From contig MU270029.1 of assembly GCA_021432635.1 (NCBI GenBank), forward strand, positions 248,001-312,000: a stretch of DNA of 64,000 nt, written 5' to 3'. The notes under the pieces are model-generated. The model made no database searches. It had not been told where the DNA came from and worked only from the letters and a program-made list of their open reading frames with translations. Shown here one piece after another: positions 9,915 through 21,701 of the stretch. Numbering within the stretch: the stretch's first letter is position 1; every line of letters begins with the position of its first letter. Origin of the DNA: Thozetella sp. PMI_491 (Eukaryota > Ascomycota > Sordariomycetes > Chaetosphaeriales > Chaetosphaeriaceae). A program made the position numbers and the translations under genes.

Positions 9915-11575
9915 CGGCGATGGCCATGCCATCGTATGGAGGAATGGCCATGGAGCCTGTGTTAGTCTAGGCTCTTTGGGCCCTCCGAGGGAGCTGATGG
10001 GAAGATCCGGAGGGATGCCTGCACCCTGTGTGGCACCTTTTAATGCCCGCCCTGCTATTGGGCCCGTGGATAAAATGTAGGGCCCGCTCCGTCGTGAGCC
10101 TCTCCATCTTTGATGATGGCGATTACGTACAAGGTATTGTTCCTAGCGACTATCACGAAGTTTGGCATTTCACCGCGGGTGGATCGCGCTAGGTACTGTA
10201 CCTTCCCCGTACTTAGAAGGCGTCCATCGAGCCCTAGCAGCCTGGCTGAAGCTGGAAAGTAGATAATGACAAGCTGCGGCCGATGGGCGGCCGGCAAAAG
10301 GGCGGGCCGTCCGTACACAATCAAGCGAGGATGTCATCCCTCGGAGCACTGCCATTATTCTCGGATATACGAGCGAACTGGAATCTCGCGATTGCTTGAG
10401 CGCGCGAATGCCCGTTCAGGCACGATTAGAACCGGCAGGGATGGCAGCCCTAAACATATGTACGGGGTGCATAGTGTTGCCATCTAGTTCAGCATTGGCT
10501 GACTCGTGGAGGTATTAAGCTTCTAGGTTCCAGGGACGCGTCCGGAGTCGGGGCCGACCACGAAGATTCGTTTGAATTTTCTCGCCGTATTACTTAGCAG
10601 GACACATGAGACCCTCCACCTAGACAACCTCTCGGCCGACTCGGTTTCGAGCGCTCCTGGTTCTGAGTGCGTGGGCGTGGAGCAGATCCAACGCAAGAAG
10701 AGTCGCGGCGTCGGCGCTATGATACGGCCGGACTGCGGAGTTTGGCGGTCGAGGCAGGAGAAAGCGAAGGTCCCCGGATCGTTCAACACTAGCCTTCTGG
10801 CGCCATCGACTTAGGAGGGGGGAGCTTGACTGCAGGAAGACCCGCCTCGCGAATGCAGTGGGGCCGAGGCTCGGGGGGAGGCTGTTGGCATCCGATGCCG
10901 CCTTGAGAGGATGGGCGCGGTGGCCAGGCGGTACTCTCAACTCGTAGACTCACTGAGTACACCCGATGCGCCGGTGGGCATGGGCGTCGTCGTCGTCGCC
11001 GTCGTCGCAAATCCACCGAGCGTCTCGGCTGGGCCTCTGAGCGCCTCTCGTGCAGAAGAGGTGCAAGACCTAAAAAGGCAGAAGCTTTCGTGATGGGTGG
11101 TGCAAACCATGGTACAGAGCCCGCCCGCTTGCAAGGTATCGGGCCAGTCGGTGGAGGTACCGGAGGGTGGATCCCTGTCGAGAGGCTTCGGTTCCCTGCA
11201 CTGCTTACTTTACGTGGCCACTGATTGGCGCGCCAGCCCCTATCAGCCCACTCCAAGACGCCCCAAGACAACCACGATGGCCCCCTCTCCTGCCCCCCAA
11301 ACGACGAAGGCAGCGACTCCTTTGGGAACGGAAGTGGCGGTCACTGGGCACCCTGGGCATTCTGGCCACCACCACGCACACCACCGCATCGCTCTGGGAT
11401 CTCGGCGGACGGCTGACAGGTACTCCGTGGTGACGCCACGGGGTTACAGAACATTTCGGCCGCAGACTGCACACCGACTTGAACGGCAGGGCCTCCTGTC
11501 CCTCCGATCCAGGCGCTGTGACTGCCCGGAGCCCATCGGGTCCGAATCCTATGGTCGACTGGTGTCCCTCCCACC

Positions 11576-11591
11576 CTTATCCCCTTATCAG
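11576..11591 (-). promoter_or_regulatory. Tandem GATAAG sites upstream of the SRE-type gene
   Basis: On the minus strand the sequence reads CTGATAAGGGGATAAG, two GATAAG hexamers separated by two bases. They lie about 900 bp before the start codon of a two-finger GATA factor. GATA factors of this class bind HGATAR-type sites, and CTGATAA fits the extended SRE/SREA preference. Autoregulation, or control by a nitrogen GATA factor, is an inference. Confidence 0.4.
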
Positions 11592-11656
11592 CCTGGCCCC
11601 AAGAACGCGCAACCATCGTCACCTTACGCAACCTTTTGTTTCCGCCCCTCTGCCTA

Positions 11657-11683
11657 CCCCCCCCCCCCCCCCCCCCCCCCCCC
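11657..11683 (+). repeat. Poly-C tract, 27 bases
   Basis: This is an unbroken run of about 27 C in the pyrimidine-rich leader region of the GATA-factor gene. Its length may vary through replication slippage or assembly error. Runs like this can form i-motif (C strand) or G-quadruplex (G strand) structures. Confidence 0.9.
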
Positions 11684-12490
11684 AAAGGCCCTTCGAGACC
11701 GGCCTGCTCGTCCCTCTGGAGTACAGCTAAAGGGCTGTTGCTAAGCCTACTAGTACACGAACCGGCGCCTGCTTTATCGCAGTGGGGAACCGACTAGTGA
11801 TCGTTTATGCGTGGGCTGTCCAGGTTACCCATCCGGTGGGATACGGCTTTTCGCTCTAGAACATAGCACCATAGCCGCTCATTTGCCTCCGTCCACCCTG
11901 CAACTTTTCTTCGTCCTTCGAATCGGTCAACGCACGCTTCCCCGGCCCGAGAGCACCTCCGACTTAAGTCCTGGAGGCTTAGCGCTGCTGTCCCGCCCTC
12001 TTCCCCGAGCCACACGTCATCAGGTGATCGTGACCTGAACCCCATCTCGTGCCGTGTTGAGCCCGCCGTCGAGTCTCGCCATTCCCTCTTCGCCTTTCCC
12101 CGCGCTGCCTACAACCTGTCTATCTCGACGAATCCTCCGTTCATCCACCCTCGTCCGGTGCCGCCGACATATACGTCGATTCGAGGAGAGAGAGATCCTA
12201 GTTTCCTGTGCAATTCGTCCTCCGCTGTTCGCTCGCCCTCGAATACGCCGTCGCTTGTCACACTTGTGCTCCCGTCTTACACGCCACCCTCGAGCTTTGT
12301 GCTAGAGAGATTGACCGAGGATCTATCGCCACCCCGGGTGCCTATGCCACTCCAACCACGGCTCTATCCCTCGCAACTTCGCGGACGAGACGCCGTCTGG
12401 GTCTGGTACACTAGACCCCTGGATTGTTCAGCCTACTTGAGGCTTTAGCCCGCGCCTACCGAAGGCTTCGTCTTGCGCGATAGTCAGCAG

Positions 12491-14207
12491 ATGTTGCCAT
12501 CAGACGCCATGGCGCTATCGGAAGCATCACAATCAAAACCTGGCCCCCCGCCAATGTCGAAAGAGTCTGCTCCTGCACCTGCTAGGACGGCGCTGCCATC
12601 GCGGCCGATGACGTCGAGGAATAATCCCGGGGCGTCATATGCCCGGCGGGCTGGCTCGACATCGTCGGAGGACGAGGACTCGGCCACCGCGCAATCCCCA
12701 GATTCAAGCAGGATGGACGACAGCCGCTATGCGATGTCAAATCCTGCGCATAGTCCAACACCGTTCTCGACGACAGCACCCTCTTCGAACCGCGCCCCAT
12801 CCGAAGCGGCCCCAGGCCATACGGGCCAGATCTGCAGGTAGAGTGGCTTTGGCAGTCTTTCATACGCATGTCCCGTACTGACACTTCCTAGCAACTGCGG
12901 CACCACGCATACACCCCTCTGGAGAAGGTCCCCAGAAGGGGCAACTATATGCAATGCGTGCGGGCTCTATCAGAAAGCGAGGAACTCCGCCCGCCCCGCG
13001 AATCTGAAGCGCCCTCCTACGGTTGTGGCCACCTCGCGACAGTCGCCTGGTGAGCTGTGGAGGATGCCTCATGGCCCCCAGAAAGCTCCACAAGCCACCT
13101 ACGTCGCAGCAGACCAGACGCCGATTGGAAGCTGCCCGGGAGGAGGCCGATGTAATGGAACTGGCGGAGCCGAAGGCTGCAATGGCTGCCCGGCGTATAA
13201 TAACCGCATCACGCGAAGCGCCAACCTCAACATTCCGAAGGGGCAGCAGGCCAGTTGCGGCTCCCAGAGGGGGAACAATGCTGAGTATCCGGCACCGGTT
13301 GATATGAATGCGCGACCACCTCCCGAGCAGAACACAACGGTTGTCATTGCGTGTCAGAATTGTGCGACGACGATAACCCCCTTATGGAGGAGAGACGAGG
13401 CCGGACATACGATCTGCAATGCCTGCGGTGAGTGCCAAAACTGGGGCGCTTCGGACGGCCTAGAGATGAGCCGGGCTGACTATTACAGGTCTCTATTACA
13501 AACTTCACGGTGTTCACCGACCTGTGAAAATGAAGCGGTCTACGATCAAGAGGAGAAAACGAGTCATACCAGCCTCGGGAGCCGAGGGCTCGATCGAGCC
13601 AACCGAGCCAGCCGACTCGCCCTCTCCGGGGCGAGACTTAGAGCTGGAGAGGGGGAGCATGAATGAGGACGGTTCCGTCAATTTGGGTCTTCGGCGACGA
13701 CCGGAACATCTAAATCTCGTGCCAGAACCGCTGCCGCAGCGGAATCGGCCTCCGTCCCCCCTCCCGTCTGGTGACCTTTCCCAGTATCAGTCCTCCCAGC
13801 CGCGGCCGCAGCATCCCATCTCCGACTCGCTGACGGACGAGAACCGGCTAGCGCCGCTCAAGTCGATCTCGGTGTCTACTGACCGCCAGTCGTCCTTGTC
13901 CCCCGCGTCGTTCCTGTCCCCGCCAAGGAAGCGGTCGTTCTCATCCACAGACATGGACATACCCTCTAGCGACCCGGATTCTTCGAGGAGGCTTTCGTCT
14001 ATTAAATCCATCTTGGGCCCTGAGGGGCCCGGTCTGGGGAGCATGGCGCCTAGCCCTGGTTCGAACGTCGGCACGCCTGGAGCGCATCCCAACGAGGCAC
14101 AACTGTCAAAGGCCGAACGCCGTGCCGCGCTGCATCGGGAGGCAGAGAGGATGCGAGAAATGCTCGCCGCAAAAGAAAGAGAGCTCGCCGATCTAGGGGA
14201 TGATTAA
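12491..14207 (+). CDS. sre: GATA transcription factor, siderophore-biosynthesis repressor type (SRE/SREA/Urbs1)
   Basis: The exons are 12491-12837, 12892-13427 and 13489-14207, giving about 533 residues. Two C-x2-C-x17-C-x2-C GATA fingers lie at Cys115-Cys139 and Cys270-Cys294, each with TPLWRR and ICNACG. Between them is a cysteine cluster (Cys197, 203, 212, 215), the feature that separates SRE/SREA/Urbs1 from nitrogen or light GATA factors. In known members this cluster is needed for iron sensing; the protein represses siderophore and high-affinity iron uptake genes when iron is plentiful. A C-terminal coiled coil occupies about residues 500-530. Both introns interrupt finger codons (Ser116 and the Gly after Cys294). 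The ATG at 12491 is the first in frame; the ATG six codons later has a better context (GCCATGG). Confidence 0.93.
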
Positions 14208-15272
14208 CGGAGCAGACTGAACAGATGACAGTGCCATTGTTCATGGCATAAAACAACGAGGAGGGGTCTACTCGAGATACTGGCGCTGAACTGGAGAATC
14301 TTTCTTATTTTCGGCCTACCTTGGAAATGATTTGACGATAATGGTGGGGGAATTAGCAGAATGATGGCTCTCGGCCTTCCTCAACTGGTGTTGGTGGTTT
14401 GGGCTAGACGAACTTTCAAAATATTAACGGCCGTGATTACAGGAGGCTATACACATGTACATGACTACAGGGGAGGGCCTCAAAAATGATACCAAAAATT
14501 CCACGGGCGACTAATCTTCTGACTGCATGTTTGTTTGGTGCCTCTGAAGAGCTTCAGGGGAGAGAGAGAGAGAGACAGCGTCTAGGCTGGGTTACAGTAC
14601 GGACTGGGATCTGTAGCTCCTATCTATGAATTCGCTTAGTTCTTGGCCTTGGCAAGGCTTTGGTATTGCAGAAAGGTAGCTAGTCTTTCCTGAGAGGTCC
14701 TCCCAGAGTTACGAGCGCACTGGTTGGCTTGGATTTATAAGTTGTATTAGGTGTGGGAGAGCATCTGCATTCAAAAGCGATATCTCTGTACGATGCTCTT
14801 TGCCTAGCTCCGCCTAATTGCAACTCCCCGTTATATGTCTGTACTGTAGCAGCCACAAATGCTTCAACCGAAGTTTCACCTGGTGCCAAGACAGCCCCTG
14901 TCCGTGTGGCCGCATCCACTAATTATTCCACCGCCCGAGCCAGCCTGAGATCCATGCTGCCTGAGTCGTCGGAGCTTGTCAGCCCTCCGCTTCCTTGGTC
15001 GAGGTGCTGCGTCAGTCGTCAGCGCCTGCGCCCAGCTGCAGCTAAAGTTTCGCAAAAAAACAATCACCACGTAGCTTCCTTACTGGCAGCTTTCTCCCCA
15101 ATCGACTTGCACAACCCATCCTCCTGAGCGCCTTTTTTTTTTCCCCGTCTGCCTAACCACGTCCACGCAAGCACCCACGCATCCCGCCACCACGACCATA
15201 TAACCGGTTCTTGTCGGCCCCATCCTCTCTGTTGACACGCTTTCCGCGCTCGCTCGACTAAGCAAAATCAAG
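14208..15272. other. Intergenic, GATA-factor 3' region / tvp15 promoter
   Basis: No gene is seen. An AG dinucleotide repeat lies at about 14560-14575, and a CT/CA-rich leader runs from 15090 to 15270. Confidence 0.55.
14560..14575 (+). repeat. (GA)n microsatellite
   Basis: Eight GA/AG units form a simple tract downstream of the GATA-factor gene. Confidence 0.85.
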
Positions 15273-16172
15273 ATGGACTTTTCAGACTCCTTGTACGTGC
15301 AGGCAGCCCAGGCTCGACCTGCGATGCAATCGCGCATCGGGCTTCGCGGAAGCTACCGCGTCCTTTGCGGCGCCAATTGATGGATTTGCGATTGCTAATA
15401 CTCGTTTTTTTCTTGCAGCCGCATCGTCAACCTCGCGGTTGCGGTGGTCATGATCCTGGGTGGTATCTCCCAGTTCTTCGTGGACCTCAACGCTTTGTAC
15501 GTTTTGCGCCCCCTTTCCCCTACAAGCCTGCCCATGCGCGTGTCCTACCCTGGCACAGATGGAATCCACCGAGATGATTAGCGATGCATGGCTAGCAGAG
15601 GCAACTGGATCATTGCTGTGGTGGCTCTGATGCTCGTAATCTTGGCTCGCCCCCTTTTTGGCTTCTCCACTGCACCGCTCGTGGAATAGGATCTTTGGAA
15701 ATCAGGACTGACACTTCCCGCAACGCCAGCTCGAACATTATCAGCGGTGTCTACGTCATCATCTTTGGCCTTGGTGAGTGCTTCATGGCCATGTTGCTCC
15801 GCGCCTGCGCGAAGCTCTTAGCTAACTGCCTCGTCTCTTAGCGATCGCCCTCCTTGAGTTCCAGATCCCTCCCCAGGTGTCGCGCTACGCCTCCTTCCTG
15901 TTCTCCTTCCTCGGCCGTGGTATCTGTAGGCTTCCCCCCTTTGCACCCGCTGGTCGCGAGCCACTCTTGGTTTGACGGGCGACGCTGATCTCAAAACAGT
16001 CTACATCTTCGTCGGATCCATCCTCCTCAACTTCAACACCCTCCGTATCATCGCCGGCACCATCGTCGGCATTGTCGGCGTCGCTTACGCGGTCCTCGAG
16101 TTCATCCCGTCAATCGAGCCTCCCGCGAACATGCGCGAGGCCGATGCTGGCTGGGGCGCCGAGCAGGTGTAA
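15273..16172 (+). CDS. tvp15: Tvp15-like Golgi membrane protein (COPI-associated family)
   Basis: The five exons are 15273-15292, 15419-15496, 15730-15773, 15842-15925 and 16000-16172, giving about 132 residues. It has four membrane spans: RIVNLAVAVVMILGGISQFF, the IISGVYVIIFGL region, the SFLFSFLGRGIFYIFVGSIL region, and the AGTIVGIVGVAYAVLEF region. The C-terminus SIEPPANMREADAGWG is characteristic of fungal Tvp15. The family (Pfam COPI_assoc) resides in late Golgi/Tlg2 compartments; its biochemical role is poorly known. The gene is intron-dense for its size, and the first exon encodes only six full codons. The exon structure was chosen because it restores an unbroken four-helix protein with consensus splice sites. 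Intron 2 is unusually long (233 nt) and holds a further hydrophobic open stretch. Confidence 0.85.
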
Positions 16173-16790
16173 GCTCAAAGCCTAGCAAGCCTAGACATAC
16201 CCTCGCAATGGCCATCGCCGAGCCCCGGTGATAGCCAGAGACAAGCGATGAGCGACAAGAACGAGCTGGATGCTGTAAGAAAGCTCGAGCGACAAGACGC
16301 GGGGTGCTTTGGGGAAGAACCTGGGCGCAGGTAGCAGGTTGGACGTATGTAAGAGAGAGAGTTACCAGCCTCCCGGTCCGGAGAGCTATACCTCGAATAT
16401 CTATTTGGAGTTCTTGTTCTATAGAGCTAGCTATTCGGCACATGATGGGCGGTGTAGGATATGTATTCATGTTATCCAATTTACTGCAAAATCATGGCTG
16501 AGCCTTCTCGTGAGAGAAGCAGTATGACGCCTTCACCGGGTCTCCTTAGCTTCTAGGCTTGCATAGCTTGTGAAAAGAGATACTGGGGGTTAGGGTTGGT
16601 ACAGTGGATGGAGTCTTCTTATCGGCCGCTTATCAGGATGTCAACGAGGGGTTCACCAAAAATTTCGGGAGCTTTGAGCTCAAGTACACTGAGGGCAAAG
16701 CACCGCGAGGCGGATTATTTCTCAGAGAGAACTAATTTCTTCATATTTGCCTTGCCAACGAAAGGAAATCCACAGAATAAGCACACAGCT
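16173..16790. other. Intergenic, tvp15 3' region / bcp1 promoter
   Basis: No gene is seen. A telobox-like GGGGGTTAGGGTT lies at 16585-16597, about 195 bp before the Bcp1 start. Confidence 0.5.
16585..16597. promoter_or_regulatory. Telobox-like motif upstream of bcp1
   Basis: GGGGGTTAGGGTT precedes a gene with a ribosome-biogenesis/export role. Telobox elements are often found at such promoters. Function is inferred. Confidence 0.35.
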
Positions 16791-17711
16791 ATGGCGAAGA
16801 AGAGAACAAGGGACGCAGACGGCCAGTCCGGCCAGGACCCCACCATTGACAAAATGGACGTCGAGGACGACGACGACAGCTCGGATGATGTAAGACAAGC
16901 CACTCACTGCTGCCCATACAAGGCATACTAATAAAAATAGGATATGGAGGTTGTAAACGTGGACTTTGAATTGTTCAACTATGATGCAGACATCGACTTT
17001 CACGGCATCAAGACGTTGTTGAGGCAGCTCTTCGACGTCGATGCACAGTTGTTCGACCTTTCTGGCTTGAGCGACCTGATCGTGCAACAGAACACCATCG
17101 GCTCGACCTGCAAGGTAGACGACAAGGCAAACGACGCCTACGCGTTCCTGACGGTGCTCAATATACAGGAGCACAGGGAGAAGCAGCCGATATCCCAGCT
17201 CATCCAGTACCTGAGCGAGAAGGCGCAGGCCGACAAAGGACTGGCTGGGATCCCCGAGGTTCTTGCTTCTGGCAAGCATGTCGGTCTCGTGTTGGCGGAG
17301 CGGCTGATCAACATGCCGGCAGAGGTTATCCCGCCCATGTGGACGATGCTCGTGGACGAGATCGAGGCGGCGGTGGAGGACAAGGAACCCTACGAATTCA
17401 CCCACTATTTGGTCGTCTCGAGGACGTACCGAGAGGTCGAGTCGACGCTCGACGATGGCGAGAGGAAAAAGAAGAAGGCCAAGGAGGAGTCCAAGGTCTT
17501 GTTCTTCCACCCGGAGGACGAGGAGATGCGGAAGCACGCCCTCGCATCCGGGGCCTATTCCTTCACCAAGGAGGGAGAGACGTCGGCCGACAGCAAGCGC
17601 GCTTTCCAGGAGATGGGGGTCAAGTCACAAGGATTCATGATGCTGATCGAAGCCTCCAAGTTTGAGAGTGCGGTCAAGGCCGTCGGCGAATACATCGGCG
17701 GGCCCTCATAG
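16791..17711 (+). CDS. bcp1: Bcp1 (BCCIP family) nuclear export/ribosomal chaperone protein
   Basis: The exons are 16791-16889 and 16941-17711, giving about 289 residues, close to yeast Bcp1. The N-terminus is basic then very acidic ([21 protein letters not shown]). The BCCIP domain follows, with [39 protein letters not shown] and FHPEDEEM. Yeast Bcp1 is a nuclear chaperone for ribosomal protein Rpl23 and is needed for export of Mss4; human BCCIP binds BRCA2 and p21. The intron is short (51 nt) with a TACTAAT branch site. The gene ends 95 bp from the convergent chorismate mutase gene. Confidence 0.93.
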
Positions 17712-17806
17712 AATTCTTCCGTCTCTTCTTTTTGTTTATATGCCAAGTCTCTCCCGCTAGTTTTCTTTTCTACGGTCTACAGAAAAAGGCATCACTAGGC
17801 ATCTCA

Positions 17807-18671
17807 TTAATTTAGTCGCTGCATCAGGTACTCGACCTCGACATCCTTGGTCAAGGGAATGACGAAGTCTTCGTACATGGACACGACCGCGTCCACGTTA
17901 ATCTTTCCAGGAGCATCGTCCTGGTCGGCAGGGACCGAGGGATCCCGGCCATAGGTAAGGGCCTTGAGCCTCAGGCGCTCCAGCACCTTCTTCTCGACCG
18001 CCTTGTTAGTGATGGCGTCGCCCAGCCCCTCCCGGTCTTCGGCCTTGATCAGGGCGGTGAACTTTTCCGTCTCACTCCGGAACTTGGACTCGGCCACGAA
18101 CTTGCCGAAGTGTATTCTGCGCGAGAGGGCCTGCAGACAGGCGATGTCGCACGTCGCCGTAGAACCGTAGTTCTCCTGCGAGACGCCACGGTCGTCGCGG
18201 CCAAAGTTGGGGCATACGGCGGGCAGGAACTTCTCAGTGTAGAACTTCTTGATCCGGTCGTTGACATTGACGTCGTTGGGGTATAAGATGGGCGGGTACT
18301 CGAGCGCCTTGATGATGGGCTTCTGTAGTCCGTCGGGGAAGAAGGGGTATTCGTCTGGTGACTCGAAGCGACGAATCAGGGACTGTAGCTTCTCTTGCTC
18401 CCGCAGGTACCAATCCATGAAGCTGAGGTCACTGTTGGGGATGTCCACGGCCCCGGCCGTGTAGATGTTCTTGTTCCATGGGAACTGCACGCGCTCGATC
18501 AGGTGGAACGTGATGGTGTCTTCCAGCCGGCTAGCGACGTCGTTAGCAGGCACATTCTATGCTCGCGGGCCAATGGAGGGCTCGGGACCGATGTGCGCAC
18601 ATCAATTGGTAGCGGATGCTGTTGAGGTCGAGCGCCTTGTTCGGATCGCCGAGGTCGATGACAGAGTCCAT
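17807..18671 (-). CDS. aro7: Chorismate mutase
   Basis: On the minus strand the exons are 18671-18601 and 18530-17807, giving about 264 residues, the size of the eukaryotic AroQ enzyme. The ATG at 18671 gives [16 protein letters not shown]; the junction restores [20 protein letters not shown], the hallmark first helix with an active-site Arg. Other motifs are [34 protein letters not shown] followed by [11 protein letters not shown] (active-site Arg and Lys), and the C-terminal [17 protein letters not shown] with the catalytic Glu. The enzyme converts chorismate to prephenate for Phe and Tyr synthesis; fungal enzymes are typically activated by Trp and inhibited by Tyr. The start lies 746 bp from the divergent mdv1 gene. 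Confidence 0.96.
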
Positions 18672-19417
18672 GTTGGGCAAGTAGTGAGAGGCGGGGTTCC
18701 AGGGCTTTTTTCTTGTGCAGCGCAGCACCAATCTAAAGTTCCTGTTCAAGAGGCGGGCAGGTAGCAACACAGCAGAAGACGCCCGTTGAGCGCCAAATCA
18801 GAGTCAGAGAATACAGAAAGGCAAATCCGTCGGCAAAGAGCGATGACTCCTCACGGGGCGAGGAAATAGTGGATTGTAGTCCCGAGACAGGCAAGCTTGA
18901 GGATTCCGTCGGCGGATGATCGGAGCCGGTGCGGCCAGCTCCAGACGCCCGGGGCCTAGGGGCCAAAGGGGCCTGCTGGCTCCGTGCTTCGGAAGGTGCC
19001 CTAAAGAGAGCCTCGGGCTGTGTACCACAGGAAGAGGGGCGCAAAGGGATGCATTTCAATGACGCACAGGCAAGGGCGGGTCTCCGGGAGCTTTGCGAGT
19101 CGTGGGCCAATTACGGCGCTCCAGGGGCCAGCCTTGTCGGCTGGCGGTGGGTTGCTTCGGGACCACGCCGTGTCGCGTGGCTCCTAGCTCCTGGGGGGTG
19201 CGGCGAAAAATGAACCTGGCTTTGGAAACCAACTTTATGCCGTTCGCGACGTCGAGGCAAGAAATCCGTCTCGTGGCCGTCCCCGTCCCCATGCCGACGA
19301 GCACCTCCCCAACGATTGGCAGGCACGATTGACGACGACCCTTTCTCCAATTGCATTCGATCGCCTCCCAAGTTGGATACGCCCTCGATCGCGAGGCGCG
19401 AGGGAGCCACCGAACGG
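18672..19417. other. Divergent promoter region, chorismate mutase / mdv1
   Basis: No gene is supported. Presumed upstream regions of two head-to-head genes; no obvious shared motif was recognised. Confidence 0.5.
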
Positions 19418-21701
19418 ATGGCCAGCCCCGACGACCAAGATCATGCGTTCCCGGACTCGCCCGAGGACTCGCTCATCTCGGTATGCCTCCCTCCCTCCCC
19501 CTACCCTGTGCACTGCGATGCTCTGTGTGTTCCGAAGCGATAGATGAGATGCTGATGCGGTCGGCCGCCCGTTAGACGCGAGGACTCGAGGCCTTTTCTC
19601 GTAAAGTGACCACGACAGCGACCCACCTCATGGGGCCCCTAGCAGACCCGATGGCCAGCCCGCACTACCAGAATGCCATGAGCCAGGTACACAAGCAGCT
19701 CCAGCGGCCATCCCTCCAGCGCAGCATGTTCTCGATGGCGCGCACGACCCCGACGGACCTCGTCCGCTCCAAGCTGTCTACCAAGGAGATCCAGTCCCGC
19801 GCGCTCTCGTACGTGCCCGAGGAGCTGCTGAACAACATCCCCGAGGACGAGAACACGTACTCGCTGTTCCAGGGCTTCCAGGCGAGCTTCCCCGAGTTCG
19901 ATGAGGCCGGGGCCAAGAAGCACCGGCGCCGCGTCTCGCGCGGGCGCAAGCTACTCGAGGAGGGGCCGACGACCCCTGACACGCCGCACTCGCTGCAGAA
20001 GCTGCGGAAGGAGAAGGCCGGCATGATGCACGATCTCGAGATGCTAGGCGTCAGGAAAAACATGGCTAGCAGCGAGATCCGGGAGATCGACAACAAGATC
20101 GCGAACCTAGCGGGCATGAGGAGGATCTTGATGGACAGGCTGGCTGCTCTGGAGCAGGAGGAGGCAGTACTAGAGCACGACAGTAAGGCACCGCTGCTTT
20201 TATCCTGTCACTTGTCATCGATTCTTATCCTCCCTTCTCTCTGCATGCTGCCAAGATCTGCCGTTCGCCATGCTAACATATTCTCTCTAGTCGTGGACGT
20301 CGAAGGGAGACTCGAAGAAGCACAGGATCTCTTTGACGAGGCCGACTCAATAGCCATGCACACCCCAACCAAGACGGACGAAGAGGGGGCGGCAGACAAG
20401 GACGATGAGTCTGGTTTCATGTCCCAGTCGATCTACGAGAAGTTACCCCCCGGCTCGGCGAGCAGTACGCCGCGGTCTAGGAAGCCCAGGAGCATCAGGA
20501 AGAAGTCGATGCCTATCTTGCACGAGCACTTCCAGGCTGGAACCATGATTCGGGAGATGCGAGCCCACCAAGACCACGTCACGGCGCTAGACTTTGATGC
20601 CCCTTTCGGCACCCTGGTCACAGCCGCGCTGGACGACTCTCTGAAGGTCTGGGACCTGAACGCCGGTCGGTGCATAGGCGTCCTTGACGGCCACACTGCC
20701 TCGGTACGGGTATTACAGGTCGAGGACAACATATTAGCCACGGGCTCAGCAGATGCTACAATCCGGCTGTGGGACCTCAGCAAGGCGCATTACGACCCCC
20801 ACGGCAGCCGCTTCGGCAAGGACGAGGAGGAGGATGACGGCATGGCCTTTGAGAACCCGGACGACCTGCCCGTCGAACCGCCGGCTGGCAGCTTGGCGGA
20901 CTGCCCCATCTTCACCCTCTCGGCCCACGTCGACGAGATCACAGCCTTGCACTTTCACGACGATGTGCTCGTGTCCGGATCGGCGGATAAGACGCTCCGT
21001 CACTGGGACCTGGAGAAGGGCCGCTGCATCCAGACCCTCGACGTCATGTGGGCGGCAGCCCAGGCCTCCACCATGGCTTCGGCTGACGGAGCGTGGCGCC
21101 AGACTGCTCGGCCCACGGACGCATCAGCGGATTTTGTAGGCGCTCTCCAGGTGTTTGAGTCGGCCCTCGCCTGCGGCACTGCCGACGGCATGGTCCGCCT
21201 CTGGGATCTCCGTAGCGGTCAAGTTCACAGGAGTCTTGTCGGACACACCGGCCCGGTGACGTGCCTGCAGTTTGACGATGTTCACCTCGTGACGGGTAGC
21301 CTGGACAGGAGCGTACGGGTAAGTCGGCCATAACCTAACGGAGTTTACCAATCGCCGTCTTATTCCATTGATTCTCCCATACACCGCCCCGTGTTGGTTA
21401 CTCCTGCTAACCTTACCGTGCATAGATCTGGGATCTGCGGACCGGCTCGATATATGATGCCTACGCCTACGACAGCCCAATCACGAGCATGATGTTCGAC
21501 TCCCGGCGCATCGTGTGCGCCGCTGGGGAGGACGTGGTCAAGGTATACGACAAAGTCGAAGGGCGTCAATGGGACTGTGGCGCCGGCATCGCCAGTGCCG
21601 AGGAAGGCAAGACGGCCGCGATCGTGGAGCGTGTACGGATCCGCGACGGCTACATGGTTGAGGGCCGCGGCGACGGCTTCGTCGGCGTGTGGACGTGTTA
21701 G
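19418..21701 (+). CDS. mdv1: Mitochondrial division protein 1 (Mdv1/Caf4 family, WD40)
   Basis: The exons are 19418-19480, 19576-20182, 20291-21318 and 21426-21701, giving about 657 residues. Exon 1 encodes an acidic [11 protein letters not shown] leader; exon 2 begins [18 protein letters not shown], the Fis1-binding region of Mdv1 orthologues. A coiled coil follows (about residues 150-225, including [19 protein letters not shown]). A Ser/Arg-rich linker leads to a C-terminal seven-bladed WD40 propeller from about residue 330, with repeats ending [34 protein letters not shown] and IWDLRTGS. Mdv1 bridges Fis1 on the outer membrane to the dynamin Dnm1 for mitochondrial and peroxisomal fission. 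An acidic insertion (DEEEDDG) interrupts the propeller, as in other filamentous fungi. Splice sites are consensus. Confidence 0.94.

Larger units (their letters stand above)
8531..12490. other. 4-kb gene-poor interval and leader of the GATA-factor gene
   Basis: There is no recognisable gene. Two open frames are longer than expected but have no family or codon bias: an ATG at 8849 running to 9505 (about 218 codons), and 9381-9914 (177 codons) in another frame. From about 11,570 to 12,490 the + strand becomes pyrimidine-rich, like a long 5' leader of the downstream gene. The interval also holds a 27-base poly-C tract and paired GATA sites, listed separately. AGGTACTGTACCT lies at 10191-10203. 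Confidence 0.5.

Noticed and set aside
16722-17537. Long minus-strand open frame (271 codons) antisense to bcp1
   Set aside because: It is a codon-bias shadow of the well-identified Bcp1 exon and has no family resemblance.
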